A stretch of 64,000 nucleotides of DNA, taken from Ferrovibrio sp046294345. Lineage in GTDB: Bacteria; Pseudomonadota; Alphaproteobacteria; Ferrovibrionales; Ferrovibrionaceae. The stretch lies in assembly GCA_046294345.1 (NCBI GenBank), contig JBKBJT010000012.1:23000-86999 (forward strand), in the 5' to 3' direction. The notes below the pieces were generated by a model. That model saw only the letters and a list, made by a program, of their open reading frames with translations, did no database searches and was not told the DNA's origin. Below, piece by piece: positions 36,257-44,428 of this stretch. Every line of letters starts with the position of its first letter. Position 1 is the first letter of the stretch. The translations under genes and the position numbers were made by a program.

Positions 36257-36787
36257 ATGGAGCTGGCCGGCCCTACGGCCCTGTCGCAGGGCGCACCATC
36301 TCTGGAGTTCATCTCCGATGCCGGCCGTATCCAGGATTCCAACGTCCGGCAGTTCCTTCAGTTGTGGTTCGATGCTGGTGGTTCGGGTTCATTACCTGAC
36401 AAGAGTTTCCTCGATCCCCTGCGCCTGCGCTTTCTGCTCGGTTCGCTGTCACTGCTTGAAGTACAGCCGGATCCCCTGCGGTTCCGTTACCGCCTGATCG
36501 GCACCGACATCGTGCAGCGGCTGGGATATGAGCTGACAGGAAAATGGCTCGACGAGCATCCCGATCCCACAATCCGCCCCTTCATCCTGAAAGGGGCAAC
36601 CATGGTTTATCATGCCGCCAGACCGGTTTATGGGCATGCTCAGGCGCGGGTTCTGGGGGAAGACTGGCTGCTCGAAGTGGTGGCAGTGCCGTTGTTCGGT
36701 CCTGATGGCGAGGTCGCCTTTATCGGGGCCGGGCAAAGTTTCCCACCGGGCAAATCCGAGCGACCACCTGGCCAGCCGGCCAGTTAA
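36257..36787 (+). CDS. PAS domain protein (PAS_5 type)
   Basis: A 176-residue single-domain protein of the PAS_5 type, abundant in Rhodospirillales. The family pattern is visible: SNVRQFLQLWFDAGG, PLRLRFLLGSLSLLEVQ, RFRYRLIGTDIVQRLGYELTGKWLDE, and the closing VVAVPLFGPDGEV. No output domain is attached. Function unknown; some relatives take part in signalling or cell-cycle control. A TTG at 36251 overlapping the upstream stop could also serve as the start. The 3' end overlaps the convergent mfd gene by 4 bases. Confidence 0.8.
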   Translation: MELAGPTALSQGAPSLEFISDAGRIQDSNVRQFLQLWFDAGGSGSLPDKSFLDPLRLRFLLGSLSLLEVQPDPLRFRYRLIGTDIVQRLGYELTGKWLDEHPDPTIRPFILKGATMVYHAARPVYGHAQARVLGEDWLLEVVAVPLFGPDGEVAFIGAGQSFPPGKSERPPGQPAS

Positions 36788-39700
36788 GCGGCCTTCCTTG
36801 CCTTCTGGGCGATCTCGCCCAGGCGCGATGCGATATGCATCACGCCTTTCAGGCGATCTTCCGGTTCCGGCCAATCGTGGATGAATACCACCTTGTGGTC
36901 GGGCCGCAGCTTCGCCTTGCCGCGTTCCGACTGGATGAACAGCACCAGCCCGGCCGGATCGGCAAAGGTATTATCGCGGAAGGTGAGCGTGGCGCCCTTC
37001 GGGCCGGCCTCGATCTTCAGGATATTGGCGTCGCGGCAATGCTTCTTGATCGCGACGATATCCAGCAGATGCTGCACTTCGGCCGGCAGCGGCCCGAACC
37101 GGTCGATCAGTTCGGCTGCGAAGGCATCGATCTCGGCACGGTTTTCCAGATCGGCGACACGACGGTACAGCTGCATGCGCAGATTCAGGTCTGCCACGTA
37201 ACTGTCGGGAATCAGCACCGCTGTGCCGATCTGGATCTGCGGCGACCATTTCTCGCCATGCAGGCTGCCTTCGCCGCGTGCCGATGACCGGGCCTCGGCG
37301 ATCGCGTCCTGCAGCATCTCCTGATACAGCTCGAAACCGACCTCCCGGATATGGCCCGACTGCTCCTCGCCCAGCAGGTTGCCGGCGCCGCGCAAATCGA
37401 GATCATGGGATGCCAGCGTGAAGCCTGCACCCAGGCTGTCGAGACTCTGCAGGACCCGGAGGCGCTGGTCGGCGGATGCATTCAGCAACCGCCCGGCCTG
37501 GTAGGTGAAATAGGCATAGGCACGCAGCTTGGAGCGCCCGACGCGGCCACGCAGCTGATACATCTGCGCCAGGCCAAACAGGTCGGCACGATAGACGACC
37601 AGCGTATTGGCTGATGGAATGTCTAGGCCGCTTTCTACGATGTTGGTTGCAACCAGCACATCGTAACGCCGGTCGTAGAAGGCGTTCATCACGTCGTCGA
37701 GGTCGGTTGCCGCCATCTGGCCATGCGCCACAACGGCCTTCAGTTCTGGCACATGCTCGCGGATGAAAGCCATGGCGGTATCGAGGTATTCGATGCGCGG
37801 ACAGACGAAGAAGCTCTGGCCGCCCCGGAAATGCTCGCGCATCAGGGCTTCGCGGATCACCACCGGATCGAACGGCGTGACATAGGTGCGCACGGCGAGA
37901 CGGTCGACCGGCGGCGTGGCGATAAGGCTGAGTTCTCGCACGCCTGAAAGTGCTAACTGTAAGGTGCGCGGGATCGGCGTGGCCGACATGGTCAGCACAT
38001 GAACCTCGGCGCGAAGCTGCTTCAGGCGTTCCTTGTGCTTGACGCCGAAATGCTGCTCTTCGTCGATGATCAGCAGACCCAGCCGCTTGAATTCTATGCT
38101 TTTCGACAGAACGGCATGAGTGCCGATCACGATATCGACCGTACCGTCCTTCAGGCCCTTCTTGGCCTCGGTCGCCGTCTTGGTTGACACCATGCGCGAC
38201 AACTGCTCGATCCGCACCGGCAGGCCGCGGAAGCGCTGCACGAAGGTGCGGAAATGCTGGCGGCAGAGCAGCGTGGTGGGGCAGACCAGCGCCACCTGCT
38301 GGCCGGCCATGGCGGCGGCAAAGGCCGCGCGCAGGGCGACCTCGGTCTTGCCGAAACCCACATCGCCGCAGATCAGACGGTCCATCGGCTTGCCGCTGGC
38401 CAGGTCGTCCAGGGTATCCTCGATGGCGCGGCCCTGATCCTCGGTTTCGTCATAGGGGAAACGGGCGCAGAATTCCTCGTACAGGCCATCCGGCGGCAGT
38501 ACCCGTTCGCCCTGGCGCAGCTCGCGCTGGGCCGCGATCTTCATCAGCTCGCCGGCCATGTCCTTCAGGCGCTGCTTCATGCGCGCCTTGCGGTTCTGCC
38601 AGGCCACGCCACCCAGTTTATCGAGGGTTATCTCGGCTTCCGGCGAACCGTAACGCGACAGCATTTCGATATTCTCGACCGGCAGATACAGCCGGTCACC
38701 GCCATCGTAATGCAGCAGCAGGCAGTCATGCGGCGCGCCGGCGATATCCAGCGTCACCAGGTCTTTGTATTGCCCGATGCCGTGGTCGATATGCACGACG
38801 TAATCGCCGGGCTGCAGTGCGCTGGCCTCGGCAATGAAATTCTCGGCCCGGCGCTTTTTCTGGCGCGGACGCACCAGACGGTCGCCGAGAATGTCCTGCT
38901 CGGCCACCACACAGAGATCGGCGGCCTCAAACCCATGCTCGATCGGCAGCACGGCAATCGCTGCCACGCTTCTTGGCAAGCCATCCAGCTCGTTAGCGCT
39001 TTCCACCGGCTGCGGTGCATCCAGGCCATGATCCTTCAGGATATGCCCGAGACGATCCCGCGCGCCGACCGAGAAGGTGGCGAACAGCACGCGCCGGCCG
39101 GCTTGCGCCTGTTTGGCCAGATGCCCGCCCAAGGCGTCGTAGACGCTGACCTGGCTGGCCACCTTGTGCTCGGCCGCCTGCGCCGCCTGGGTGCGTTCTG
39201 GCGCAAAATCGCGGCCGGGCCTGCCGCCCAGGTCGACCACGGTGACATCCGCGCCGCCTACGGCATCGAAAGGATACAACAGGCCCAATGCCCGCTTCTC
39301 CAGCCGCGCCGACCATTCACCGGCGGTCAAGTAGAGACGGTCCGGCGGCAAGGGCTTGTAAGGCGCACCACCCTCTTCCAGTCCGCGCTTCATCGCGGCG
39401 CGCCGGGCGTCGTAATGGTCGGCAATTGTTTTTAGCCGTTCATCGGCCGCATCGCCGGTCAGGTGATCCAGCGTCACCACAGCCTGAGGCAGATAGTCGA
39501 ACACTGTGGCCAGGCGGTCGAAAAACAGCGGTAGCCAGTGTTCCATGCCGATCTGGCGCCGGCCGGCGGAAACCGCTTCGTAAAGCGGGTCTTCCTTGGT
39601 GACGGTGCCGAAGAGTTCGCGATAGCCACTGCGGAAGCGCGCGATCGCCTCCTCGTCCAGCGGCACCTCACTCATCGCGGTGAGTGAGAGTTCGTCCGCG

Positions 39701-40323
39701 GCGCCGATGGTGCGCTGGGTGGCAGGATCGAAGCGGCGGATATTTTCCACCTCGTCGCCGAAGAAGTCGAGCCGGTACGGCGCCTCGCTGCCCGGCGGGA
39801 ACAGATCGACCAGCCCGCCGCGCACGGCATATTCGCCGGACTCGTTCACGGTCGAGACGCGGGTATAACCATTGCGCGACAGGTATTCGACCAGCTTTTC
39901 CGGCGCAACACGGTCGCCCTTGGCGGCGCGAAAGCCGGTATTGCCGAAATAATCCGGCTGCGGCAGGCGCTGCAAAGCCGCATTCACCGTGGTGAGCAGC
40001 AGCAGGGGCTGCCCGTCCGGCTTGGTCGCCAACCGGTTCAGCGTATCCATGCGCCGCGCGGCGATCTCGGCATTGGGCGAGACGCGGTCATAGGGCTGGC
40101 AGTCCCAGGCCGGCAGGGTCAGTACCGGCAGGTCAGGAGCGAAGAATTTCAGCGCCGCCTCGACGGTGGCCATGCGGGCATCGTCGCGACAGACATGCAG
40201 CACGCCGCCGCCCTGCTGGCGCAGCACCAGGGCGATCAGCAGGCGTACGTCCTGCCCTTCCGGCGCGCCGGCCAATGCCCAGCGGCCCGGCCGGGTCAGG
40301 ATATCCGGCAGGACGAAACTCAT
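36784..40323 (-). CDS. mfd: Transcription-repair coupling factor Mfd
   Basis: A 1179-residue Mfd, which removes RNA polymerase stalled at lesions and recruits UvrA. The UvrB-like N-terminal domains, the RNA polymerase interaction domain (HIDHGIGQYKDLVTLDI, near 500), the RecG-like translocase with Walker A GDVGFGKTEVAL, the box DEEQHFGVKHKERLK, the TRG region and the C-terminal D7 domain are all present. It lies 4 bases after sdhE on the same strand, a common alphaproteobacterial pair. Confidence 0.97.
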   Translation of the reverse strand: MSFVLPDILTRPGRWALAGAPEGQDVRLLIALVLRQQGGGVLHVCRDDARMATVEAALKFFAPDLPVLTLPAWDCQPYDRVSPNAEIAARRMDTLNRLATKPDGQPLLLLTTVNAALQRLPQPDYFGNTGFRAAKGDRVAPEKLVEYLSRNGYTRVSTVNESGEYAVRGGLVDLFPPGSEAPYRLDFFGDEVENIRRFDPATQRTIGAADELSLTAMSEVPLDEEAIARFRSGYRELFGTVTKEDPLYEAVSAGRRQIGMEHWLPLFFDRLATVFDYLPQAVVTLDHLTGDAADERLKTIADHYDARRAAMKRGLEEGGAPYKPLPPDRLYLTAGEWSARLEKRALGLLYPFDAVGGADVTVVDLGGRPGRDFAPERTQAAQAAEHKVASQVSVYDALGGHLAKQAQAGRRVLFATFSVGARDRLGHILKDHGLDAPQPVESANELDGLPRSVAAIAVLPIEHGFEAADLCVVAEQDILGDRLVRPRQKKRRAENFIAEASALQPGDYVVHIDHGIGQYKDLVTLDIAGAPHDCLLLHYDGGDRLYLPVENIEMLSRYGSPEAEITLDKLGGVAWQNRKARMKQRLKDMAGELMKIAAQRELRQGERVLPPDGLYEEFCARFPYDETEDQGRAIEDTLDDLASGKPMDRLICGDVGFGKTEVALRAAFAAAMAGQQVALVCPTTLLCRQHFRTFVQRFRGLPVRIEQLSRMVSTKTATEAKKGLKDGTVDIVIGTHAVLSKSIEFKRLGLLIIDEEQHFGVKHKERLKQLRAEVHVLTMSATPIPRTLQLALSGVRELSLIATPPVDRLAVRTYVTPFDPVVIREALMREHFRGGQSFFVCPRIEYLDTAMAFIREHVPELKAVVAHGQMAATDLDDVMNAFYDRRYDVLVATNIVESGLDIPSANTLVVYRADLFGLAQMYQLRGRVGRSKLRAYAYFTYQAGRLLNASADQRLRVLQSLDSLGAGFTLASHDLDLRGAGNLLGEEQSGHIREVGFELYQEMLQDAIAEARSSARGEGSLHGEKWSPQIQIGTAVLIPDSYVADLNLRMQLYRRVADLENRAEIDAFAAELIDRFGPLPAEVQHLLDIVAIKKHCRDANILKIEAGPKGATLTFRDNTFADPAGLVLFIQSERGKAKLRPDHKVVFIHDWPEPEDRLKGVMHIASRLGEIAQKARKAA

Positions 40324-40327
40324 GGGA

Positions 40328-40594
40328 TCAGAGGGGCAGCCTGTAGGCCCTGAGCAGCTTCATTACCCCGGTATCCAGATGCTGCGGCACCGGATCGCGA
40401 CCGATGGCCCAGGCATAGATCTGGGGATCATCGTAATTCTCCAGCAGGCTTTCGTACTGGTCGAGCTCGCGGTCCGTGAAGGTCGGCAGATGGCGCGCGG
40501 CAAAGCTGCCGAGCAGGATGTCGGTCTCCTTCATGCCGGTATAGCGGCTGCGGTGCAGCAGGCGCTTGCGCCGGGTTTCGGTATCCTCTGCCAT
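40328..40594 (-). CDS. sdhE: Succinate dehydrogenase assembly factor SdhE
   Basis: An 88-residue five-helix protein that promotes attachment of FAD to the succinate dehydrogenase flavoprotein. The active surface motif RGxxE appears here as Thr19-Gly20-Met-Lys-Glu23 in RSRYTGMKETD, with Thr in place of Arg. LPTFTDRELDQYESLL and NYDDPQIYAWAIG complete the family pattern. ATG 40594 follows GGAGG; a longer in-frame start at 40648 is unlikely. It is co-directional with mfd and divergent from recG (80-base gap). Confidence 0.92.
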   Translation of the reverse strand: MAEDTETRRKRLLHRSRYTGMKETDILLGSFAARHLPTFTDRELDQYESLLENYDDPQIYAWAIGRDPVPQHLDTGVMKLLRAYRLPL

Positions 40595-40674
40595 GGGGTG
40601 CCTCCGGGGTGAAGGCAGGATATAGTACGCCAAGCCACGGATTCTCAAGGTTTCCCCGGAATTTTCAGACCTTT

Positions 40675-42786
40675 ATGCGCCCGGAATCGCTGTTTCCCGC
40701 CTTCGCCCCGATCACCAGCCTGAAAGGCTGCGGGCCCAAGCTCGCCCCGCTGGTGGAAAAGCTGGTGGGCGGCGGCCGGGTGCTGGACCTGTGGTGGCAT
40801 CTGCCGGCCGGCCTGGTTGACCGGCGCTACCGCCCGGCCGTGGCCGTGGCCGAACCGGGCCGCATCGCGACCCTGGAAATCACCATCGACCGCCACCTGC
40901 CGCCGCGCAACCCGCGCATGCCCTACAAGATCACGGCCCATGACGGCAGCGGCCGGATCACGCTGGTTTTCTTCAACGGCCGCGAAGATTTCCTGAAGCG
41001 CAGCCTGCCGGAAGGCGAAACGCGGCTGGTCAGCGGCCTGGTCGAACTGTTCGATGGCCAGGTGCAAATGACGCATCCTGATCGTTTCGGCACACCGGAG
41101 GAAATCGAGCAACTCGCTGCCGTGGAACCGGTCTATCCGCTCACCGCCGGCGTGGCGCCGCGCACACTGGCTAAGATCATCGACCAGGCCTTGGCCAAGG
41201 CCCCCCCTCTGCCTGACTGGCTCGACCCGGAATATCGTCGCCGTCAGAACTGGCCAGGCTGGCGCGAAGCCCTGTTCGCCGCCCACCGGCCCGACAACCT
41301 GGCTGATCTGGAAAAAGACAGTCTGCCACGTCAGCGTTTGGCTTATGACGAATTGCTGGCAAATCAACTGGCACTACTGCTGGTGCGCCGGCGCCTAAAG
41401 CGGCTGAGCGGGCGGCTCCTGCAGGGCGATGGACGATTGCGCGACGCCCTGGAGAAACTTCTGCCCTGGCCGCTGACCAACGCGCAGAAACAGGCCAATG
41501 CCGAGATTGCCGGCGACATGGCATCCGACAAGCGTATGCTGCGCCTGCTGCAGGGCGATGTCGGCAGCGGCAAGACCATGGTGGCGTTGAATGCCATGCT
41601 GCTCTGCGTCGAGGCCGGCGCGCAGGCTGCCCTGATGGCGCCGACCGAAATCCTCGCCCGCCAGCATGCCGAGACGCTGGAGCACTATTGCAGCCAGTTG
41701 GGTGTGACACTCGCCCTGCTCACCGGCCGCGACAAGGGCAAGGCTCGCTCCGCCCTGCTGCAGCGCCTGGCAGCCGGCGAAATTGACATCCTGGTCGGCA
41801 CCCATGCCCTGTTCCAGGACGATGTAGTGTTCAGGGACCTGGCACTGGCTGTGATCGACGAGCAGCATCGCTTCGGCGTGAGCCAGCGGCTCGGCCTCGC
41901 CGCCAAGGGCCAACACGATAAAGGCGGCGTCGACGTTCTGGTGATGACGGCCACGCCGATCCCGCGCACGCTCTCGCTGACCGCCTATGGCGACATGGAC
42001 GTCTCCAAGCTGACCGAGAAGCCGCCCGGTCGCGCGCCGGTCGATACCCGCACCATCGCATCTGACCGCTTTCTCGACGTGGTGGGTGCCGTGAAGCGCA
42101 AGGTTCAGGCCGGCGAACGGGTCTACTGGGTCTGCCCGCTGGTGGAGGAAAGCGAACAGAGCGACCTTGCCGCCGCTGCCGAGCGTCATTCCGCCCTGAA
42201 GCTGGCGCTGGAACCTGAACTGGGCGAAGGCAGCGTCGGGCTGGTGCACGGCCAGATGGGCAGCGCCGAGAAGGATGCCGCCATGGAAGCTTTCGCCAGC
42301 GGCAGGTCAAAGCTGCTGGTCGCCACCACCGTGATCGAGGTGGGCGTGGATGTGCCCGAGGCCACGCTGATCGTGATCGAACATGCCGAACGTTTTGGCC
42401 TGGCGCAGCTGCACCAACTGCGCGGACGGGTCGGCCGTGGCGGCAAACCCGGCGCCTGCCTGCTGGTCTATTCCGGCCCGTTGGGCGAGACGGCGCGCGC
42501 CAGACTGAAGACCATCCGCGAGACGGACGACGGCTTCCAGATCGCCGAGGAAGACCTGAAGCTGCGCGGTGCCGGCGAGGTTCTGGGCACACGGCAAAGC
42601 GGCCTGCCGGAATTCAGGCTGGCAGACCTGGCAGCCCACGCGGAATTGCTTGCCACGGCCCGCGACGATGCCAAGCTGATCCTGGAACGCGATCCAAAAC
42701 TGGCCAGCCCACGCGGCCGCGCGTTACTCGAATTGCTGTACCTCTTCGAGCGCGACGCCGCCATCCAGTACCTTCAATCGGGCTAG
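40675..42786 (+). CDS. recG: ATP-dependent DNA helicase RecG
   Basis: A 703-residue RecG, which remodels stalled forks and Holliday junctions. The N-terminal wedge (OB-fold) domain runs to about 250, followed by Walker A GDVGSGKTMVAL, the DEQH box in IDEQHRFGVSQR, TATPIPRTL, and motif VI QLRGRVGRG, then the TRG region EDLKLRGAGEVLGTRQSGLPEF. Start ATG 40675 is preferred over an in-frame ATG at 40609, which would lie in the sdhE promoter region. Length is normal. Confidence 0.97.
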   Translation: MRPESLFPAFAPITSLKGCGPKLAPLVEKLVGGGRVLDLWWHLPAGLVDRRYRPAVAVAEPGRIATLEITIDRHLPPRNPRMPYKITAHDGSGRITLVFFNGREDFLKRSLPEGETRLVSGLVELFDGQVQMTHPDRFGTPEEIEQLAAVEPVYPLTAGVAPRTLAKIIDQALAKAPPLPDWLDPEYRRRQNWPGWREALFAAHRPDNLADLEKDSLPRQRLAYDELLANQLALLLVRRRLKRLSGRLLQGDGRLRDALEKLLPWPLTNAQKQANAEIAGDMASDKRMLRLLQGDVGSGKTMVALNAMLLCVEAGAQAALMAPTEILARQHAETLEHYCSQLGVTLALLTGRDKGKARSALLQRLAAGEIDILVGTHALFQDDVVFRDLALAVIDEQHRFGVSQRLGLAAKGQHDKGGVDVLVMTATPIPRTLSLTAYGDMDVSKLTEKPPGRAPVDTRTIASDRFLDVVGAVKRKVQAGERVYWVCPLVEESEQSDLAAAAERHSALKLALEPELGEGSVGLVHGQMGSAEKDAAMEAFASGRSKLLVATTVIEVGVDVPEATLIVIEHAERFGLAQLHQLRGRVGRGGKPGACLLVYSGPLGETARARLKTIRETDDGFQIAEEDLKLRGAGEVLGTRQSGLPEFRLADLAAHAELLATARDDAKLILERDPKLASPRGRALLELLYLFERDAAIQYLQSG

Positions 42787-42803
42787 ATTTCGTCAATACC
42801 TAT

Positions 42804-44273
42804 TCAGGGGGCGTTACGGCCGAAACCATCAGATTCCGGTTTAGACACAACTTCAGAGTAAGGAACAAACGAATATCCGGATATTGCCACTTTATTTTCG
42901 ACCAATTCGAGATTGTATTTCACATAAAACGAGAAGCCTATTTGTGAACTGTTCCACCCCAGATACTGGCCCTGCAACAGCACAACTACATCTATTCCAG
43001 ACTCAAATGCTTGTTCGATCTTTTGCAAGGACACCTTGTCAATTTTCCGGTCATGAAAATTATAGGTGAGCAGACGCAATCGATAGAACCAGATGTTGTC
43101 AGGCTCCATGAAGTGGGATTTGAGCAGAGCTGCAATTTCCGGCCAGTGATTCTTAATGTAGTCCTGTGAAATGGAGCCCTGACGGCTTCCTCCAGGCGCG
43201 CCCAATGAAGCAGCCTTCGCTCCTTCACTTGCCCTGGCTTTATCTTCTTCCAATTTCATGCGCTCAAGCGCCTCACGGGCTTTCTTATCCACAGCTTCCC
43301 GCGCCACACGATCGGTTTCCGCAGTGCGGGCGTCCGTGAGTCCCTTGATTCGTTCGGTCGCCAAGGCCGCGAATACTCCCTTGGGATAAGCGCTGAGGTA
43401 AGCCTGATAATCGGACGGCGAGACGCTGTCTTTTATGGTGTTCCAGAACGCGCCTTCGGCAGAATCCAAAGCAGGCGCTTTCGCCTGTGGCCTAAAAACG
43501 AAATCTCCGATTACCGAGGAAGACTCCCAAGGCGTCTGGCGACCTTTGGAAAGAACGACCACTTCTGCGCGTGCGTTCTTGAAGGTCTGCTCCAGAGTCA
43601 GATTGGGCATCTTGAGCGCTGAGACTAATTCGCCGGTATAGAGGCCGTTGTCGCCGGCGCCGTCTGCGGCCAATGATCCAGGCGCTGTGGCATAAGCGAT
43701 CAGGGTTCCACGTGGCGCGCTGATCGCGGCAAGACCGTTGCTACCTGACCGGAAAGATCGTTCAAACGGATTGTTCCGGCAGGCATCAAGAATGACAACG
43801 TTGAACTGGTTCTTCGCCGTTGCCATGCGGGCCAGGATGTAATTCACATCGACAGCCTCGACCTCCACCTCTTCTTCACTCGCTGGCTGGGCCCCGATCG
43901 GAATGATGTAGTTGGAGCCGCGCACCTGCATGCCGTGGCCCGCAAAATAGAACAACCCGACAGTCGACGGGGTCAGCTTTCGGCCGAATTCCAGCATTCC
44001 GCGCTGCATGGCATAACGGTCGGCATTTTGCAGAAGGACGACATCGAAATTCAGCTCGCGCAATACCTCAGCCATGGCACGAGCATCGTTGACTGGATTG
44101 CGCAATGGCGCATCTGCATAGGCGCCGTTGCCAATAACCAAAGCAACACGGCTCTCGGCTGCTCTAGATGTTGGGCCAAGCAACAGACAGGTTACCAACA
44201 CAGTCAGCGCTATGACTGCGGGATTCTTTACAACCAATGAGAGACGCGCACTGACAAGGCGATGCAACGCCAC
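42804..44273 (-). CDS. Secreted caspase-like (C14) protein
   Basis: A 489-residue protein with a signal peptide (cleavage near SRAA, 36-39) and a caspase-fold p20 domain at 40-255. The catalytic pair is His113 in YFAGHG and Cys165 in LDACRNNPF. A linker with FWNTI and DYQAYLSAYPKGVFAALA, seen in many alphaproteobacterial caspase-like proteins, precedes a charged coiled coil near 312-352. The last 130 residues match nothing I know, and their DNA is AT-richer than the surroundings. The start is a GTG directly after AAGGGGG; a TTG at 44267 would have better spacing. Substrate unknown. Confidence 0.85.
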   Translation of the reverse strand: MALHRLVSARLSLVVKNPAVIALTVLVTCLLLGPTSRAAESRVALVIGNGAYADAPLRNPVNDARAMAEVLRELNFDVVLLQNADRYAMQRGMLEFGRKLTPSTVGLFYFAGHGMQVRGSNYIIPIGAQPASEEEVEVEAVDVNYILARMATAKNQFNVVILDACRNNPFERSFRSGSNGLAAISAPRGTLIAYATAPGSLAADGAGDNGLYTGELVSALKMPNLTLEQTFKNARAEVVVLSKGRQTPWESSSVIGDFVFRPQAKAPALDSAEGAFWNTIKDSVSPSDYQAYLSAYPKGVFAALATERIKGLTDARTAETDRVAREAVDKKAREALERMKLEEDKARASEGAKAASLGAPGGSRQGSISQDYIKNHWPEIAALLKSHFMEPDNIWFYRLRLLTYNFHDRKIDKVSLQKIEQAFESGIDVVVLLQGQYLGWNSSQIGFSFYVKYNLELVENKVAISGYSFVPYSEVVSKPESDGFGRNAP

Positions 44274-44340
44274 CCCCCTTATATCAATTCCTGGCCCGTT
44301 GGCCGTATAGCGCCGCCCGAGGCCCTTTATTTCAACTTTA

Positions 44341-44370
44341 AATATATGCTTCCTACCGGCTGCGTTGCAA
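44341..44370 (-). promoter_or_regulatory. Probable promoter of the caspase-like gene
   Basis: On the minus strand TTGCAA (44365-44370) and TATATT (44341-44346) are spaced by 18 bases and lie about 70 bases ahead of the start. Both resemble sigma-70 hexamers, in an AT-rich part of the 155-base gap that follows the chemoreceptor gene's end. Confidence 0.45.
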
Positions 44371-44428
44371 GACCAACAACGACGACCCGGCTTTTTTCAA
44401 GCAATCCAAGATTTATCCCAGGATCGCC

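Noticed and set aside
42804..44273. Caspase-like gene as part of an anti-phage system
   Set aside because: It carries a signal peptide and has no neighbouring sensor, reverse transcriptase, gasdermin or CRISPR gene, so the context does not support defence.
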